Shown here: piece by piece, positions 9,218-18,920 of the stretch | Numbering within the stretch: the stretch's first letter is position 1 | Layout of the letters: every line of letters starts with the position of its first letter | Source: Candidatus Woesearchaeota archaeon | GTDB lineage: Archaea > Nanobdellota > Nanobdellia > Woesearchaeales > UBA583 | NCBI GenBank assembly: GCA_027858315.1 | Contig: JAQICV010000038.1 | Span: 1-44,033, forward strand | Direction: 5' to 3' | Length of the DNA: 44,033 nucleotides | The notes under the pieces: model-generated | What the model saw: only the letters and a program-made list of their open reading frames with translations | Database searches by the model: none | What the model was told of the DNA's origin: nothing | Translations under genes and position numbers: made by a program

Positions 9218-11683
9218 TTATTTCAAATCATCAATTTCTACTGAATCTTCACTAATGATTTTCTCAACTCTCTCAATTCTATCATCACCATGAAGATTTA
9301 CAATTTTAACACCTTTAGTATTTCTTCCGATAATTCTTACATCACTAATTGGAGTTCTAATAATCTTTCCATGTTTTGTAACAATTAATACTTCATCTTC
9401 TTCACCAACTGCTTTCATGGTAATAACTTTTCCATTCCTTGCATCAGTCTTAATATCAATAACTCCTCTTCCAGCTCTTTTAATAGTGGGATACTCTGAA
9501 ATCAATGTTCTCTTTCCAAAACCTGCCTCACTGATTGTAAACATGGTCTTTCCTGGGTGAGCAAGCTCGATTCCAATAACTTCTTCTTCTCCTCTTAGAT
9601 TCATTGCTTTAACTCCTCTAGCAACTCTTCCTAAAACTGAAAGATCAGATTGTTTAAATCTAATCGCAAGACCTACATTACTCTCACAAATAATATCTTC
9701 TTCATGTGATTTTGTATAAATAACATTTAGAACAGTGTCTCCTTCATCTAAATTAATTGCTTTGATTCCACCAGCTCTTGGTTTTGCAAAGTTCTTCATT
9801 TCAGTCTTTTTAATAATACCTTTCTTAGTTAGGAAAATCAAGTATCCTTCTTTTAAGTCAGGAACATTTGCAACACTTGCAATCTTCTTTCCTCTTAGGT
9901 CAATGTAGTTAACAATTGGTCTTCCTTTACTCTGTCCTGCAATAGTTGGAACTTCATAAGCTTTCATCCAATTAATATTTCCATCATTAGTAAAGATTAG
10001 AACATTATCTTTTGAATTAGCAACGAATAAATTCTTAATCATATCTTCATCTTTGATGTGAGCATTAGAACCTTTTCCTCCTCTCTTCTGACTTCTATAA
10101 TCTTCTAGGGGTACTTTCTTAATGTAATCATTTTGAGTAATCATTACAACAAAATCTTCATCTTGAATTAGGTCTTCAATTGACATAATACTCTCATCTC
10201 TAATTAATTTAGAATATCTCTCATTATTGTATTTATCTTTAACTTCTAATAATTCAGTTCTAATAATTTTATATTGTTCTGAAACAGTCTCTAAAATAAA
10301 TTTGAATCCTTTAATTAATTCTAGTATTGCATTATATTCTGCTCTAATCTTTTCCATCTCAAGACCAGTTAGTTTTTGTAATCTCATATCAAGAATTGCT
10401 TGAGCTTGAAGTTCACTAAATGAATATGTGTTCATAAGTCCTTCTTTTGCTTCAGCTCCAGATTTAGATTTTTTAATTAATATAATAATATCATCGATAT
10501 TATCTAGTGCAATTTTTAGACCTTCAATAATATGTAATCTTTCTTCAGATTTTTTCAAATCAAATTTAGTTCTATTAACTACAATCTCTTTTCTAAATGC
10601 AATAAAATTGTGTAGATACTCTTTCAAATTTAAAACAGTTGGAACTCCATTTACAATTGCAAGCATCTTGGCACTAAAGTTTGTTCTAAGTGAACTAAAT
10701 TTATACAATTGATTCAAAACAATATTTGGATCAATATCTTTTTTAATCTCAATGAAAACTCTAATTCCTTTCTTATTACTCTCATCTCTAATATCTGAAA
10801 TGTCTTTAACTCTTCCAGTTTTTACTAATTCTACTATTTGATTAATTAAATTAACTTTATTTACTTGATAAGGAATTTCTTCAATAATAATTGCACTCTT
10901 TCCTTTAGCAAGTTCTTCAACAGAACACACGGCTTTCATAGTAATTGAACCTTGACCTCTCAAATAAAAATCTTTAACAGAGACATTATCTAGTATCAAT
11001 GCACCTGTAGGAAAATCTGGCGCTTTAATAATTCCTTTTCTAACAATTTCTTCAATACTTTGTTCTGGATTATCAATAAAGTCAACTGCAGCATCAATAA
11101 CTTCTCCAAGATTATGTGGAGGAATATTTGTTGCCATACCAACAGCAATACCTGAAGAACCATTAACTAAAAGATTAGGAAATGATGAAGGTAGTACTGC
11201 AGGTTCATTAACAGTACCATCAAAATTAGGAACCCATGTAACAGTTTCCTTATCAATATCATCCATAAGTTTCTCTGCAATCTTTGACATCTTAGCTTCA
11301 GTATACCTATAAGCTGCTGCGTTATCACCATCAATAGAACCAAAGTTTCCTTGACCTTGAACAAGAGGATATCTTAAGTTCCAGTCTTGAGCCATTCTAA
11401 CCATAGCATCATAAACACTACTATCTCCATGCGGATGATACTTCTTTAATACCTCTCCAACTACTCCGGCTGATTTAGAGAATTTCTTATTTGGTAATAA
11501 TCCTTCTCTAAACATTGCATACATAATTCTTCTATGTACAGGCTTTAATCCGTCACGAACATCAGGAAGAGCTCTTCCAACAATAACACTCATAGCATAT
11601 GAAAGATAGGCATCTTTCATTTCATTTTCAATAAAAACACTTTTTGTTCTTAGTTCCTTATTATCCATACTAAACTTTCTCAT
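9218..11683 (-). CDS. gyrA: DNA gyrase subunit A
   Basis: GyrA cleaves and rejoins the gate DNA segment and, through its C-terminal beta-pinwheel, wraps DNA for negative supercoiling. The 821-residue protein has the breakage-reunion domain with catalytic tyrosine in AAYRYTEAK (Tyr127). The GyrA box QKRGGKG lies at 532-538 and is followed by the pinwheel repeats. The GyrA box distinguishes gyrase from topoisomerase IV ParC. Starts at 11683 (MRKFS) or 11668 (MDNKE) are both possible. A TTATAAAC-like box near 11719-11726 would give a short leader. gyrB is not in the window. Gyrase in Archaea is generally regarded as acquired from bacteria. Confidence 0.96.
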   Translation of the reverse strand: MRKFSMDNKELRTKSVFIENEMKDAYLSYAMSVIVGRALPDVRDGLKPVHRRIMYAMFREGLLPNKKFSKSAGVVGEVLKKYHPHGDSSVYDAMVRMAQDWNLRYPLVQGQGNFGSIDGDNAAAYRYTEAKMSKIAEKLMDDIDKETVTWVPNFDGTVNEPAVLPSSFPNLLVNGSSGIAVGMATNIPPHNLGEVIDAAVDFIDNPEQSIEEIVRKGIIKAPDFPTGALILDNVSVKDFYLRGQGSITMKAVCSVEELAKGKSAIIIEEIPYQVNKVNLINQIVELVKTGRVKDISDIRDESNKKGIRVFIEIKKDIDPNIVLNQLYKFSSLRTNFSAKMLAIVNGVPTVLNLKEYLHNFIAFRKEIVVNRTKFDLKKSEERLHIIEGLKIALDNIDDIIILIKKSKSGAEAKEGLMNTYSFSELQAQAILDMRLQKLTGLEMEKIRAEYNAILELIKGFKFILETVSEQYKIIRTELLEVKDKYNNERYSKLIRDESIMSIEDLIQDEDFVVMITQNDYIKKVPLEDYRSQKRGGKGSNAHIKDEDMIKNLFVANSKDNVLIFTNDGNINWMKAYEVPTIAGQSKGRPIVNYIDLRGKKIASVANVPDLKEGYLIFLTKKGIIKKTEMKNFAKPRAGGIKAINLDEGDTVLNVIYTKSHEEDIICESNVGLAIRFKQSDLSVLGRVARGVKAMNLRGEEEVIGIELAHPGKTMFTISEAGFGKRTLISEYPTIKRAGRGVIDIKTDARNGKVITMKAVGEEDEVLIVTKHGKIIRTPISDVRIIGRNTKGVKIVNLHGDDRIERVEKIISEDSVEIDDLK

Positions 11684-11884
11684 TTTCGTTTATTGTATAT
11701 TTGTATTCACTGGAGAGTTTATAATTTCAAAAAATCACAAATTTCAAAAATAAGGCATTTTAGAAGTCAAAATTGAAGAGATTTTATTTCTTCACAAATC
11801 TTCATTTGTTAAGAAATGACTAAAAATTTACAATTTTTAATTTATTTTTAGAGAATTTTAATCTTTTTATTAGTAGAGTCAACT

Positions 11885-11892
11885 TTTATAAA
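11885..11892 (+). promoter_or_regulatory. TATA box for the Nip7/PUA-like gene
   Basis: TTTATAAA ends 23 nt before the ATG at 11915. Confidence 0.55.
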
Positions 11893-11914
11893 TTAAAAGT
11901 GATACTATCTTACT

Positions 11915-12355
11915 ATGGATATTAGAGAATTACGAGAATTTTTAGAAAAATTTTGTCTACCTGAAGATAAAATTGACGAATTTACCTCAAACAAGTCTCT
12001 AATTGTAAAAAACAGCAATATCTTCTTGACTAATAAAAAATTAAATAAAGATGAAGTATTTACTAATGGTTTAATCTTTGTTAATTTACAAAAATTACTT
12101 CCTTCATCTTATCTATTAAAATACATTCATCAAAATACTAAACCAATTAAGATTAAGTCTGAAAAGCAATCTTTAAACTTCACATATGCAAAATCTTTAA
12201 GTCTTGATAGTGTAAATTGTAATCAAAGATTAGTAGAAAATCAATACTATATAGTTGAATATCAAGAAACAATATTAGGATACGCTAAATTCATTCAAGA
12301 CCAAAAACATGCTATAATTAATATAATGAATATTGGTGAATATTTAAAAGAGTAA
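11915..12355 (+). CDS. Nip7-like / PUA-domain RNA-binding protein
   Basis: This 146-residue protein looks like a small two-domain protein with a C-terminal PUA fold. The segment GLIFVNLQKLLPSSYLL and the terminal ILGYAKF...NIMNIGEYLKE resemble PUA domains of Nip7 and of NOL1/NOP2/Sun-type rRNA methyltransferases, which usually end in a dLGxYLR-like motif. Nip7 acts in large-subunit pre-rRNA processing. The gene heads a plus-strand cluster with a small unknown protein and eL41, consistent with a translation role. No catalytic domain is present. The assignment comes from motif resemblance and is moderate. Confidence 0.55.
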   Translation: MDIRELREFLEKFCLPEDKIDEFTSNKSLIVKNSNIFLTNKKLNKDEVFTNGLIFVNLQKLLPSSYLLKYIHQNTKPIKIKSEKQSLNFTYAKSLSLDSVNCNQRLVENQYYIVEYQETILGYAKFIQDQKHAIINIMNIGEYLKE

Positions 12356-12386
12356 AATTTATTAATCTAAATAATACTATTATTAT

Positions 12387-12629
12387 ATGTCAAAAACAAA
12401 ACTATACACTCAAGGAATGAATCTTGACAAAATTAGATTTATTTCAATAGCGCATTTAAGAAATGGTGATGTGATATCTCTAGTCCAAGCTGAAACGACA
12501 AAAGAAATAATGCCAATTGATGAGAGTTATCAAGAATTGATCTCTATAGGTGATGCTCAAGACAAGTTTCAAATAAAGATAGTCCCGAAAAGCATATATG
12601 ATAATTTAAAAAAACTAATCGTTAATTAG
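12387..12629 (+). CDS. Conserved-looking small protein, unknown function
   Basis: An 80-residue hydrophilic protein, mixed alpha/beta in character, with no signal peptide, membrane segment or cysteines. It follows the PUA-like gene by 31 bases and precedes eL41. The gap is AT-rich and short (TAAAATTTATTAATC), so it may be co-transcribed or have its own weak promoter. I do not recognise the family. Confidence 0.55.
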   Translation: MSKTKLYTQGMNLDKIRFISIAHLRNGDVISLVQAETTKEIMPIDESYQELISIGDAQDKFQIKIVPKSIYDNLKKLIVN

Positions 12630-12704
12630 ACTTCCAATTGGAAAGCTTTAAAAACCAAACCTCATTTGATATTACTAGGTTATTATACTATATTATACAA
12701 AAAA

Positions 12705-12809
12705 ATGAAAAGAAGTTCAAGAAGATGGAAAAAGAAAGGTCAGATGCGATGGAAGTGGCAAAAGAAGATCATGAGAGCTAGAAAGAGAAAAGAAAGAAAT
12801 AATAGATAA
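12705..12809 (+). CDS. rpl41e: Large-subunit ribosomal protein eL41
   Basis: A 34-codon ORF, too short for routine gene calling, encodes an extremely basic peptide with RRWKKKGQMRWKW in its first half and RARKRKERNN at the end. This matches archaeal eL41, whose hallmark is the WKKKGRMRWKW block followed by an Arg/Lys helix. eL41 is a single helix bridging the ribosomal subunits. The start is ATG at 12705 and the stop TAA at 12807-12809. A TTTAAAAA element near 12646 lies about 50 nt upstream and the region between is AT-rich, so a short leader is likely. It sits between translation-related genes. Highly confident. Confidence 0.93.
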   Translation: MKRSSRRWKKKGQMRWKWQKKIMRARKRKERNNR

Positions 12810-12839
12810 ATTTCTTAAACTTAATTTTTAGAACAAACA

Positions 12840-13391
12840 ATGTCAAATATAATTTTAAACAAACTCAATTCTCTACAAAAACAAAAACAAAATAGTAAAT
12901 TTTGGAATATAACTTATGAACAAGGAATATTTTTATCTAATTTAATTGAAATTAAAAATCCTAAAAGGATTTTAGAAATTGGAACTTCAAACGGTTTCTC
13001 TACATTGTTCTTGTCTAAAAATTTAAACAAAGATTCGATAATTGATACTATTGAGGTAAATGAAGAAAGATATAATTTAGCAAAAAAAAACTTTGAGTCT
13101 TGCAATCTTAGTCTAATTAATTCACATCTTGGTAAAGCATTTGATATTCTTCCAAAATTAAAAAATACTTATGATTTCATTTTCATAGATGCACTTCAAG
13201 CTCAATATTTAGATTTATTAAAAGAGATTGAAAAATTAAAAATCACCTCTAAAGACTTGACAATTATATTTGATAATGTTGGGTCTCACGAGAATATGCA
13301 AGAATTTACAGACTATGTAAAAATTTATTATCACACTGAATTTATAGGTCTTGGTGGAGGCATGTTATATGCTACAAAATCTACTCTTTAA
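12840..13391 (+). CDS. Class I SAM-dependent O-methyltransferase-like protein
   Basis: The 183-residue protein has the Rossmann-type methyltransferase motif I ILEIGTSNGFST (about 45-56), motif II acidic end DTIEVNEER, a DFIFIDALQ motif and IIFDNVGSHENM. This order is that of the catechol O-methyltransferase-like family, which in microbes includes tRNA uridine-5-oxyacetic-type enzymes and small-molecule methyltransferases. The substrate cannot be determined. It lies 30 bases downstream of eL41, so co-transcription is likely, and its last 11 bases overlap the convergent gene. Confidence 0.8.
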   Translation: MSNIILNKLNSLQKQKQNSKFWNITYEQGIFLSNLIEIKNPKRILEIGTSNGFSTLFLSKNLNKDSIIDTIEVNEERYNLAKKNFESCNLSLINSHLGKAFDILPKLKNTYDFIFIDALQAQYLDLLKEIEKLKITSKDLTIIFDNVGSHENMQEFTDYVKIYYHTEFIGLGGGMLYATKSTL

Positions 13392-15345
13392 TTAATGCAA
13401 CAAACCAATCATTTTCAATGACATTTTTATATCCTTCATACTTCTCATAAAATTCATACAACTCATTTTTTAAAGGTAATTTTTTACCTTTAATTTCAAT
13501 CGTAGTTTTATTAGTGATATCATAGTAATTCAATTTTTTAATTTTTAAAATTACTTCAGAATATGCATATTTAAATAATTCTTTGATTTTCATTTTATTA
13601 GCTTTAACAAATATTTTGGGTTCTGTATTTTTTTTAATTTTTTCAAATTCTTTAAGTTCATCAAAATCTTCTTTAAGAATAACTTTTACTTTTTTACTCT
13701 TATTTATTTTTTTTAAAAGAAGAATATCTTCAAATTTTTTCTCTAGATTTGAGTCTTTATATTTATCTTTTTTATTATCTTTAGAATCTTCTTTAAAATA
13801 TGCTTCTAATACTTGTTTTATTTCTATAGAATTTTTCTCATCATAAATTGAGAGTACTGATATGGAATTCAAAATTACTAAATAAAGAGAATACATATCA
13901 TTTACATTTAATTCATAAAATTTTATTTTATTGAGTATATTTTCAAGTTTTTTATTTGTATTATTTATCAATTCATTTTTTGAGAGGTTTTTTTTATAAG
14001 CTTCAAGATAATCTAAAATAGTATTAGATGAGCTAAGCATATATTTTTCACTTAACATTTTCGCTTCAATTTGCTTAGGGTAATGATTATTTTCAATACT
14101 TTTCAAAATAAGTTTTTTAATAAGTTTTTTAATTTTATTTCTTAGTATATATTTTTTATTTTCACAGATATTTTCAGAAATAACTATATTCTTAACATCA
14201 ATATTATTTTTTGAAATTAGTTGAATTACTAATTCATTCACATTTTCAAATTCTACTATATTATCTTCATTTAATTTCTCCAAAATTCCTTCATAGTTTT
14301 TATTCAAAAAAAGATTTAGATATTTTGCTTCTTTTCCTGAAGTTGTTTGTAAATAAAGTCTTTGCAAAGTTTCTTTTTCTAGATTAAATTTAATTCCACT
14401 AAGTTCTTGAAATTCTAAAGAGTTTTTAATTGGTAGGAATTTTTGATTTGAAACATCTTTCCAAATTGGTAAAGGTAAATTTCCGTTTTTGGTACTAATT
14501 TTTATTGGTTGTAATTTTTTTATTTGATTTATTATTTTATCTTTATCAAAATTAGTTTTTGCTAAATTAATTTTTTCAATAATTTCATCTTTATTAAATC
14601 TTAATCTTAATTCATAATCAATATCATTATATAATCTCAAATTAGTTTTTTTATCAAGGAATATTTCTTGCTTTTTTTGATAAATTTGAAATGGTTTAAC
14701 AACATCTTTAATTTTGAGATTATCGTAAATATTAATAGGAGTTTCATTTATGAAATTATCTTTTATTAGACTAACTAAAGGTAAATTCATTTTAACTGCA
14801 AGTTTAAAATGTTTATATCTAAGTGTAGGAACAAACATTTCTAATTCTGATGAATTGGAAACATGTATTTTTTCAAAGTCAAGTTTTTTTATATTAGATA
14901 AATATTCTTTTAGATATTCAATAATTTGTGGTTGTGAGAAATTTAACTTATATTTTTTATTATATAATTCTCTAGGTTTAATTTCTTTTTTAGTTTTCAC
15001 TTGAATATCTTCAAATTTATTACTCTGAATATCTAAAAGGATTTTTTCAGTGCAAATATATTTTTTCAAATCTTTAGTGTTTTCAATTTCAAATAATTTT
15101 GTTCTCTCGCCTACAAGAATTGTGTGGCCTAAAAGAAAACTAATAGGCATATCTTCAATAAGTAGTATTTTTTTATTCTCAAGTTCAATTTTACAAATAT
15201 AAAACTCACAACTAAGGGTCTCCTTTTTCAAATCTTCATAATCAACTATATTATTTTTTAAAACTTTTTTAATAGTAATCTCTTCTATTAAATTTCTATT
15301 AATTATTTGATTATAAAAAAACTCTAAGTATTTATCGTCGTTCAT
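13381..15345 (-). CDS. Divergent isoleucyl-tRNA synthetase-like protein lacking visible catalytic motifs
   Basis: I place the start at ATG 15345 (MNDDKYL), two bases below the stop of the upstream gene, giving 654 residues. It is very rich in Lys, Asn, Ile and Leu. A segment at about 289-315 (LPLPIWKD, then SLEFQELSGIK) matches the archaeal/eukaryotic IleRS stretch TPIPLW...S-EELE-LSG-K that follows the editing insert. LAVKMNLPLV upstream fits the end of the editing domain. The C-terminal IEIKGKKLPL...YEGYKN...WFVALIKE resembles the end of IleRS. I see no HIGH motif, no KMSKS and no WFDSG. It could be an editing-only or regulatory paralogue, or a decaying copy. Homology is my reading by eye and needs a profile search. 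Confidence 0.5.
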   Translation of the reverse strand: MNDDKYLEFFYNQIINRNLIEEITIKKVLKNNIVDYEDLKKETLSCEFYICKIELENKKILLIEDMPISFLLGHTILVGERTKLFEIENTKDLKKYICTEKILLDIQSNKFEDIQVKTKKEIKPRELYNKKYKLNFSQPQIIEYLKEYLSNIKKLDFEKIHVSNSSELEMFVPTLRYKHFKLAVKMNLPLVSLIKDNFINETPINIYDNLKIKDVVKPFQIYQKKQEIFLDKKTNLRLYNDIDYELRLRFNKDEIIEKINLAKTNFDKDKIINQIKKLQPIKISTKNGNLPLPIWKDVSNQKFLPIKNSLEFQELSGIKFNLEKETLQRLYLQTTSGKEAKYLNLFLNKNYEGILEKLNEDNIVEFENVNELVIQLISKNNIDVKNIVISENICENKKYILRNKIKKLIKKLILKSIENNHYPKQIEAKMLSEKYMLSSSNTILDYLEAYKKNLSKNELINNTNKKLENILNKIKFYELNVNDMYSLYLVILNSISVLSIYDEKNSIEIKQVLEAYFKEDSKDNKKDKYKDSNLEKKFEDILLLKKINKSKKVKVILKEDFDELKEFEKIKKNTEPKIFVKANKMKIKELFKYAYSEVILKIKKLNYYDITNKTTIEIKGKKLPLKNELYEFYEKYEGYKNVIENDWFVALIKE

Positions 15346-15346
15346 T

Positions 15347-15679
15347 TTATGATATTGTTGTAAGTCTATATTTGTTGTCTTCAATTTCTTCAATTTGTAT
15401 ATCACTACCAAAATAATTTTTTTTAACTTTAACATCTTTATATTCTATAACAATTAGATTACCTTCTTTTCTAAGTTTCGTATCTTCATAACTAAGATCT
15501 ACTTGAAAATTCCTATCTCCAATAAGTGTTGAAGCATAAGAAAGCTCAGTTGCAGTTGCTTGTGCTTGAAGATAATGCGGATTTGAAGTAATAACTATTG
15601 CAGCGCTAATAACTAAGAATAAAAATACAACAACAATAACTTCATAAATCTCATAAACATTGCTAAAGATGTCTGCCAT
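15347..15679 (-). CDS. Small single-pass membrane protein, unknown
   Basis: The 110-residue protein has one strong transmembrane helix at about residues 13-33, then a hydrophilic C-terminal domain that looks beta-rich (NLIVIEYKDVKV). Its stop is separated by one base from the ATG of the IleRS-like gene, so the two form an operon and may act together at the membrane. The family is not recognised; DPANN genomes carry many such short membrane-anchored proteins. Confidence 0.65.
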   Translation of the reverse strand: MADIFSNVYEIYEVIVVVFLFLVISAAIVITSNPHYLQAQATATELSYASTLIGDRNFQVDLSYEDTKLRKEGNLIVIEYKDVKVKKNYFGSDIQIEEIEDNKYRLTTIS

Positions 15680-15808
15680 AGTATATATTATGAACTATTT
15701 ACTTTAATATAATGCACTATGATTTATGGGTAGTAAAAATTAATTTTTGCTTATATTTAATTAATAAGAGTAAAAAACATTTTTAAATAGATTTCATTTC
15801 AGATTATT

Positions 15809-17071
15809 ATGGTTTTAGAATTAATAGTAAATAATATTGAGTTTTTCGTATTCAGTTTACTTCTAACATTGTTTTTAGTTTTTAAAAGAAAAAACATACA
15901 AATTCAAGGATATTTTCCTGTATTTTATTTAATACTCTACAAGACAAGATTAGGTCTTGATAAAATGAGTTCATGGTCCTCAAAGCAACCTAAGATATTT
16001 TTGGGATTATCTTATCTTTCAATATTTGTTGGAATTTTTGGACTATTTGCCTCATTTTTTTTCATGATATGGCAATTAAAATATATTTTAGATTTTAATA
16101 TAACTCAAGGTGGCGGTTTAGTTTTACCTATTAAAACTGCATCAGGTACCATTGCAGGAATTCCTGTTGTAGCACCTCCATTTTTTGAATGGATAATTGC
16201 TCTAATGGTTTTAGTTATTGTTCATGAATTTGCACATGGTGTAATTTCTGAAAGATTTAAAATCCGAGTTAAATCTAGTGGTTTTGCTTTTGGAGGATTA
16301 TTCTTACCATTATTACCTGCAGCATTTGTAGAGCCAGATGAAAAACAACTAAAGAAAGCTTCATGGTGGAAACAAATTGCAGTATTTGGTGCAGGTTCTA
16401 CTAGTAATTTTATTTTTGGTTTTTTATTTTACTTAGTATTTATTTTCGTAGCACTCCCATTAACTAGTGCAACCATGCAAGTAAATGAAATTTCATTTAA
16501 TTCAGTTTTAAATGAGAGTGATTTAAACAATTATAATATTACTTCGGGAAATATAACCAAATTTAATGGAGTTGAAGTTTCAGAACTTGATTTTGTAATT
16601 TTTAATGGAGTTGGCCCAGGAATGAGTGATAGAACTTTTTTATTTAGTTTTTTGAACTTAAGTGTAAATGAGAGTATAAGTCTTACTATTGATGATGGTA
16701 AAGATATAAATACTTATGATATAAATACTTTTGAGAATCCAAGTGTTAATAATTCAGGAATGATTGGAATTTCAGGTTATGAACCAAAAATTGAAAATAA
16801 TGGCGAATATGTCTACATTGGTAATTTCCCAATATTTTTCCAAAGATTGATTTATTGGATTATTTTATTAAATATAGGAATTGGAATTATGAATCTATTA
16901 CCATTATGGATAACTGATGGTGGACAAATTGCAAGAACACTTCTAGTTAAAACAATTAAGAATAAGGATTTGGCTTTTAGAATATTAAATATTGTATCTT
17001 ATATGACATTATTACTAATAGTATTCTTACTTTTTCCAAATCTTTTAAGATCAATATTTTCTTTATTCTAA
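15809..17071 (+). CDS. Site-2 protease family membrane metalloprotease (M50)
   Basis: Intramembrane zinc protease. The 420-residue protein has an N-terminal helix, further membrane segments and the HEFAH zinc motif at 139-143 inside a hydrophobic helix. A PDZ-like extracytoplasmic stretch covers about 225-320, and the second motif NLLPLWITDGGQ supplies the third zinc ligand, Asp about 370. This is the standard S2P core with an inserted PDZ. Such enzymes release regulators or clear signal-peptide remnants. The promoter is probably a TTTTTAAATA box near 15779-15789, 20 nt before the ATG. No dedicated anti-sigma-like substrate is adjacent; the next gene encodes a single-pass membrane protein. 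Confidence 0.9.
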   Translation: MVLELIVNNIEFFVFSLLLTLFLVFKRKNIQIQGYFPVFYLILYKTRLGLDKMSSWSSKQPKIFLGLSYLSIFVGIFGLFASFFFMIWQLKYILDFNITQGGGLVLPIKTASGTIAGIPVVAPPFFEWIIALMVLVIVHEFAHGVISERFKIRVKSSGFAFGGLFLPLLPAAFVEPDEKQLKKASWWKQIAVFGAGSTSNFIFGFLFYLVFIFVALPLTSATMQVNEISFNSVLNESDLNNYNITSGNITKFNGVEVSELDFVIFNGVGPGMSDRTFLFSFLNLSVNESISLTIDDGKDINTYDINTFENPSVNNSGMIGISGYEPKIENNGEYVYIGNFPIFFQRLIYWIILLNIGIGIMNLLPLWITDGGQIARTLLVKTIKNKDLAFRILNIVSYMTLLLIVFLLFPNLLRSIFSLF

Positions 17072-17084
17072 TTTTTTAAATAGT

Positions 17085-17092
17085 TTTATAAA
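17085..17092 (+). promoter_or_regulatory. TATA box for the gene at 17114
   Basis: TTTATAAA, preceded by ATAG, ends 22 nt before the ATG at 17114. The upstream string is identical to that before mutS. Confidence 0.55.
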
Positions 17093-17113
17093 CTTTTTAA
17101 ACTCAAATAAATT

Positions 17114-17956
17114 ATGATTAAATCAAAAAAAGGAATGTCATGGGAGTTTCTTATAGGTCTAATAGTCCTAGGTGTTGTTCTTATAATCTCTTTTAATTAT
17201 GTTCAAGAATTTATAACTGAGGGAGAATATCGTTCTTCAGTTATTGGATGTAAGACTTTTTTTGAACAAATTGATGGAAAACCTGCTTTTTTTAATAATT
17301 CTTTAAATGATGTATCTCCTAAATTATATACTGCAATATCTAAAATTTGTCCTTCAAGAGATTATGAAATTGAAAAAAATCAAATCTCTCCTGCAGCAAA
17401 TTTAATTTCTGATTGTTGGGATAAAACTGGAGCCGGAGAAGATATATTTGGTGCTGAAGTAAGGGATAAAGGGATTTGTTTGTATTGTGGGAAAATTACT
17501 GCAAAAGATGAAATTCCTAATTTCAAAGATCAAATTTTAAAAGAGTTTGAAAAAGAAGAGTACTCAAATTTATACTCTGAACAAACTGGTGCAAATAATG
17601 TGAATAAATTGTACTTTGAGAAAATACCTAACTCTTTAGATGAAGACAAATCAGCTGCAGTTTTTTATTATGCATATAAACCTCCATATCCTGCTCCTGA
17701 TAAAAATGGGGAGATTAATTTTGCAACATTTTTTGATGATGTCGTTCTAGGCAAATTATCTCAAGTTGTAGGAAATTTAGGAGCAATAGGAAACTACATT
17801 AATTATTTTACAACAACAAGTTCGATAGATACTTACACTGGAATAATAGTGACTTCTCAAATTGAATATGATGAATCTAAAAGTATTGACGATATAAATA
17901 ATCAAATTGAGTTATATGGTTGTGATGTAATAATCCCTGAGAAAAATATTAAATAG
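17114..17956 (+). CDS. Membrane-anchored Cys-containing protein with pilin-like N-terminus
   Basis: The 280-residue protein begins IKSKKGMSWEF followed by a hydrophobic helix (about 12-30). A KKG before a hydrophobic run with a nearby Glu is reminiscent of a class III (prepilin) signal, although it could be a plain signal anchor. The rest is hydrophilic and contains several cysteines, including a CLYCGK pair in the middle and one near the C-terminus, suggesting disulphides or a metal site outside the cell. I do not recognise the family. It has its own leaderless promoter and is convergent with the next gene. Confidence 0.6.
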   Translation: MIKSKKGMSWEFLIGLIVLGVVLIISFNYVQEFITEGEYRSSVIGCKTFFEQIDGKPAFFNNSLNDVSPKLYTAISKICPSRDYEIEKNQISPAANLISDCWDKTGAGEDIFGAEVRDKGICLYCGKITAKDEIPNFKDQILKEFEKEEYSNLYSEQTGANNVNKLYFEKIPNSLDEDKSAAVFYYAYKPPYPAPDKNGEINFATFFDDVVLGKLSQVVGNLGAIGNYINYFTTTSSIDTYTGIIVTSQIEYDESKSIDDINNQIELYGCDVIIPEKNIK

Positions 17957-17961
17957 AAGAA

Positions 17962-18450
17962 TTAATGATTATAAAAATTATTACTTTTATCTTGCATAGC
18001 CATTCTATTAAAATGTGAATTAAGTTCCATTTGCATTGCAGGAATAGTAATTATAGGAATAAAAAACAAAAAAAACCAATAAATTCCATTTGTTCTAGTG
18101 ATTCTTCCAAATGATAAACAAAACTCGTAAATATATTTTAAAACTAAAAATAGGATAAATCCCCAAATTACTATTTCTAAAATTTCAACAAATAAGTTAT
18201 CTATAATTAATCTTTTTATAATTAAAACTACATAAAACCATCCAAAAGGAAGGAGCATCATAACTGCAGCACCTCTTGCAGCATCAGGGGAAAATTTATC
18301 TAAATGTTCAAATTCTTTATTTTTAGAATAAATCCAAGTTATTATATAAAATCCTAATGATATTATAATTAATCCAAGAACCAACCACGGATTAGTTTCT
18401 CTAAATTCTTTAAAATAAATTTCTCTTTTAGTTGGATTTCTAGAGTACAT
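17962..18450 (-). CDS. Multi-pass membrane protein, DUF4234-like
   Basis: The 162-residue protein has about four predicted membrane helices. Its N-terminal segment LVLGLIIISLGFYIITWIYS with a following charged stretch resembles DUF4234-type membrane proteins (hydrophobic helix, GxYxxxWxY). The function is unknown. It is convergent with the upstream gene, with a 5-base gap. Confidence 0.55.
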   Translation of the reverse strand: MYSRNPTKREIYFKEFRETNPWLVLGLIIISLGFYIITWIYSKNKEFEHLDKFSPDAARGAAVMMLLPFGWFYVVLIIKRLIIDNLFVEILEIVIWGFILFLVLKYIYEFCLSFGRITRTNGIYWFFLFFIPIITIPAMQMELNSHFNRMAMQDKSNNFYNH

Positions 18451-18633
18451 ATATTAAAAATAATAAGACTATTGCTTATTAAGTTTTCTTATTATAGATT
18501 TATAACAACATATAATTTAGCAAAAATTCTAAGAGTTTTTATGAATTGGGGAAAGAATGAACTAGAATGATATAAGATTATTTAGAATTTCAGATATTTT
18601 TCACAAATGTATAAAATATAATAAACCTATATA

Positions 18634-18825
18634 GTATGTAATATTGTGCAAGAAATGAGTACTTAGTACAAAATTGGCGTAGAGTTTAAATTTTGGGCAA
18701 TCAAAAGGTCCAAGCCCGATACGAGAATTTTTTTTTGTTATACGAAAAATTCAAAGTATGTGACCTTGTGCTAGAAATTAGTGCTGAGTTGAAATTTATG
18801 TGAACTAAAAAGGACCATGCCCGGG
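18634..18825. repeat. Imperfect tandem duplication including the 3' end of tRNA-His
   Basis: Two copies, 18634-18720 and 18756-18825, are related. The first 33 bases match at 26 positions by my alignment. After 17 extra bases in the first copy, both continue into an AAAAGG-CC-GCCCG stretch. In the second copy this is the 3' end of the real tRNA-His gene; in the first it is a degraded 14-17-base remnant. The area holds no protein gene. Confidence 0.5.
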
Positions 18826-18887
18826 ATTTGAACCCGAACTATGAGGACCACAACCTCATGTGCTAACCAAGTTACACCAACATGGTC
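18812..18887 (-). tRNA. tRNA-His (GUG)
   Basis: On the minus strand the 76-base gene folds into a full cloverleaf. The acceptor stem pairs 18881-18887 with 18813-18819. The anticodon stem-loop has stem TGAGG/CCTCA and anticodon GTG, and the T loop is TTCAAAT. The first transcribed base is an encoded G(-1) that pairs with C73, the identity element of tRNA-His. CCA is not encoded. A T5 run follows on the minus strand as a likely terminator. Confidence 0.95.
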
Positions 18888-18920
18888 ATTATTGGGTATG
18901 TAAGGTTAATTAAATTCTAG

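Noticed and set aside
15347-15435. N-terminal extension of the IleRS-like gene
   Set aside because: It overlaps the upstream membrane-protein gene entirely in another frame; ATG 15345 gives a normal operon junction.
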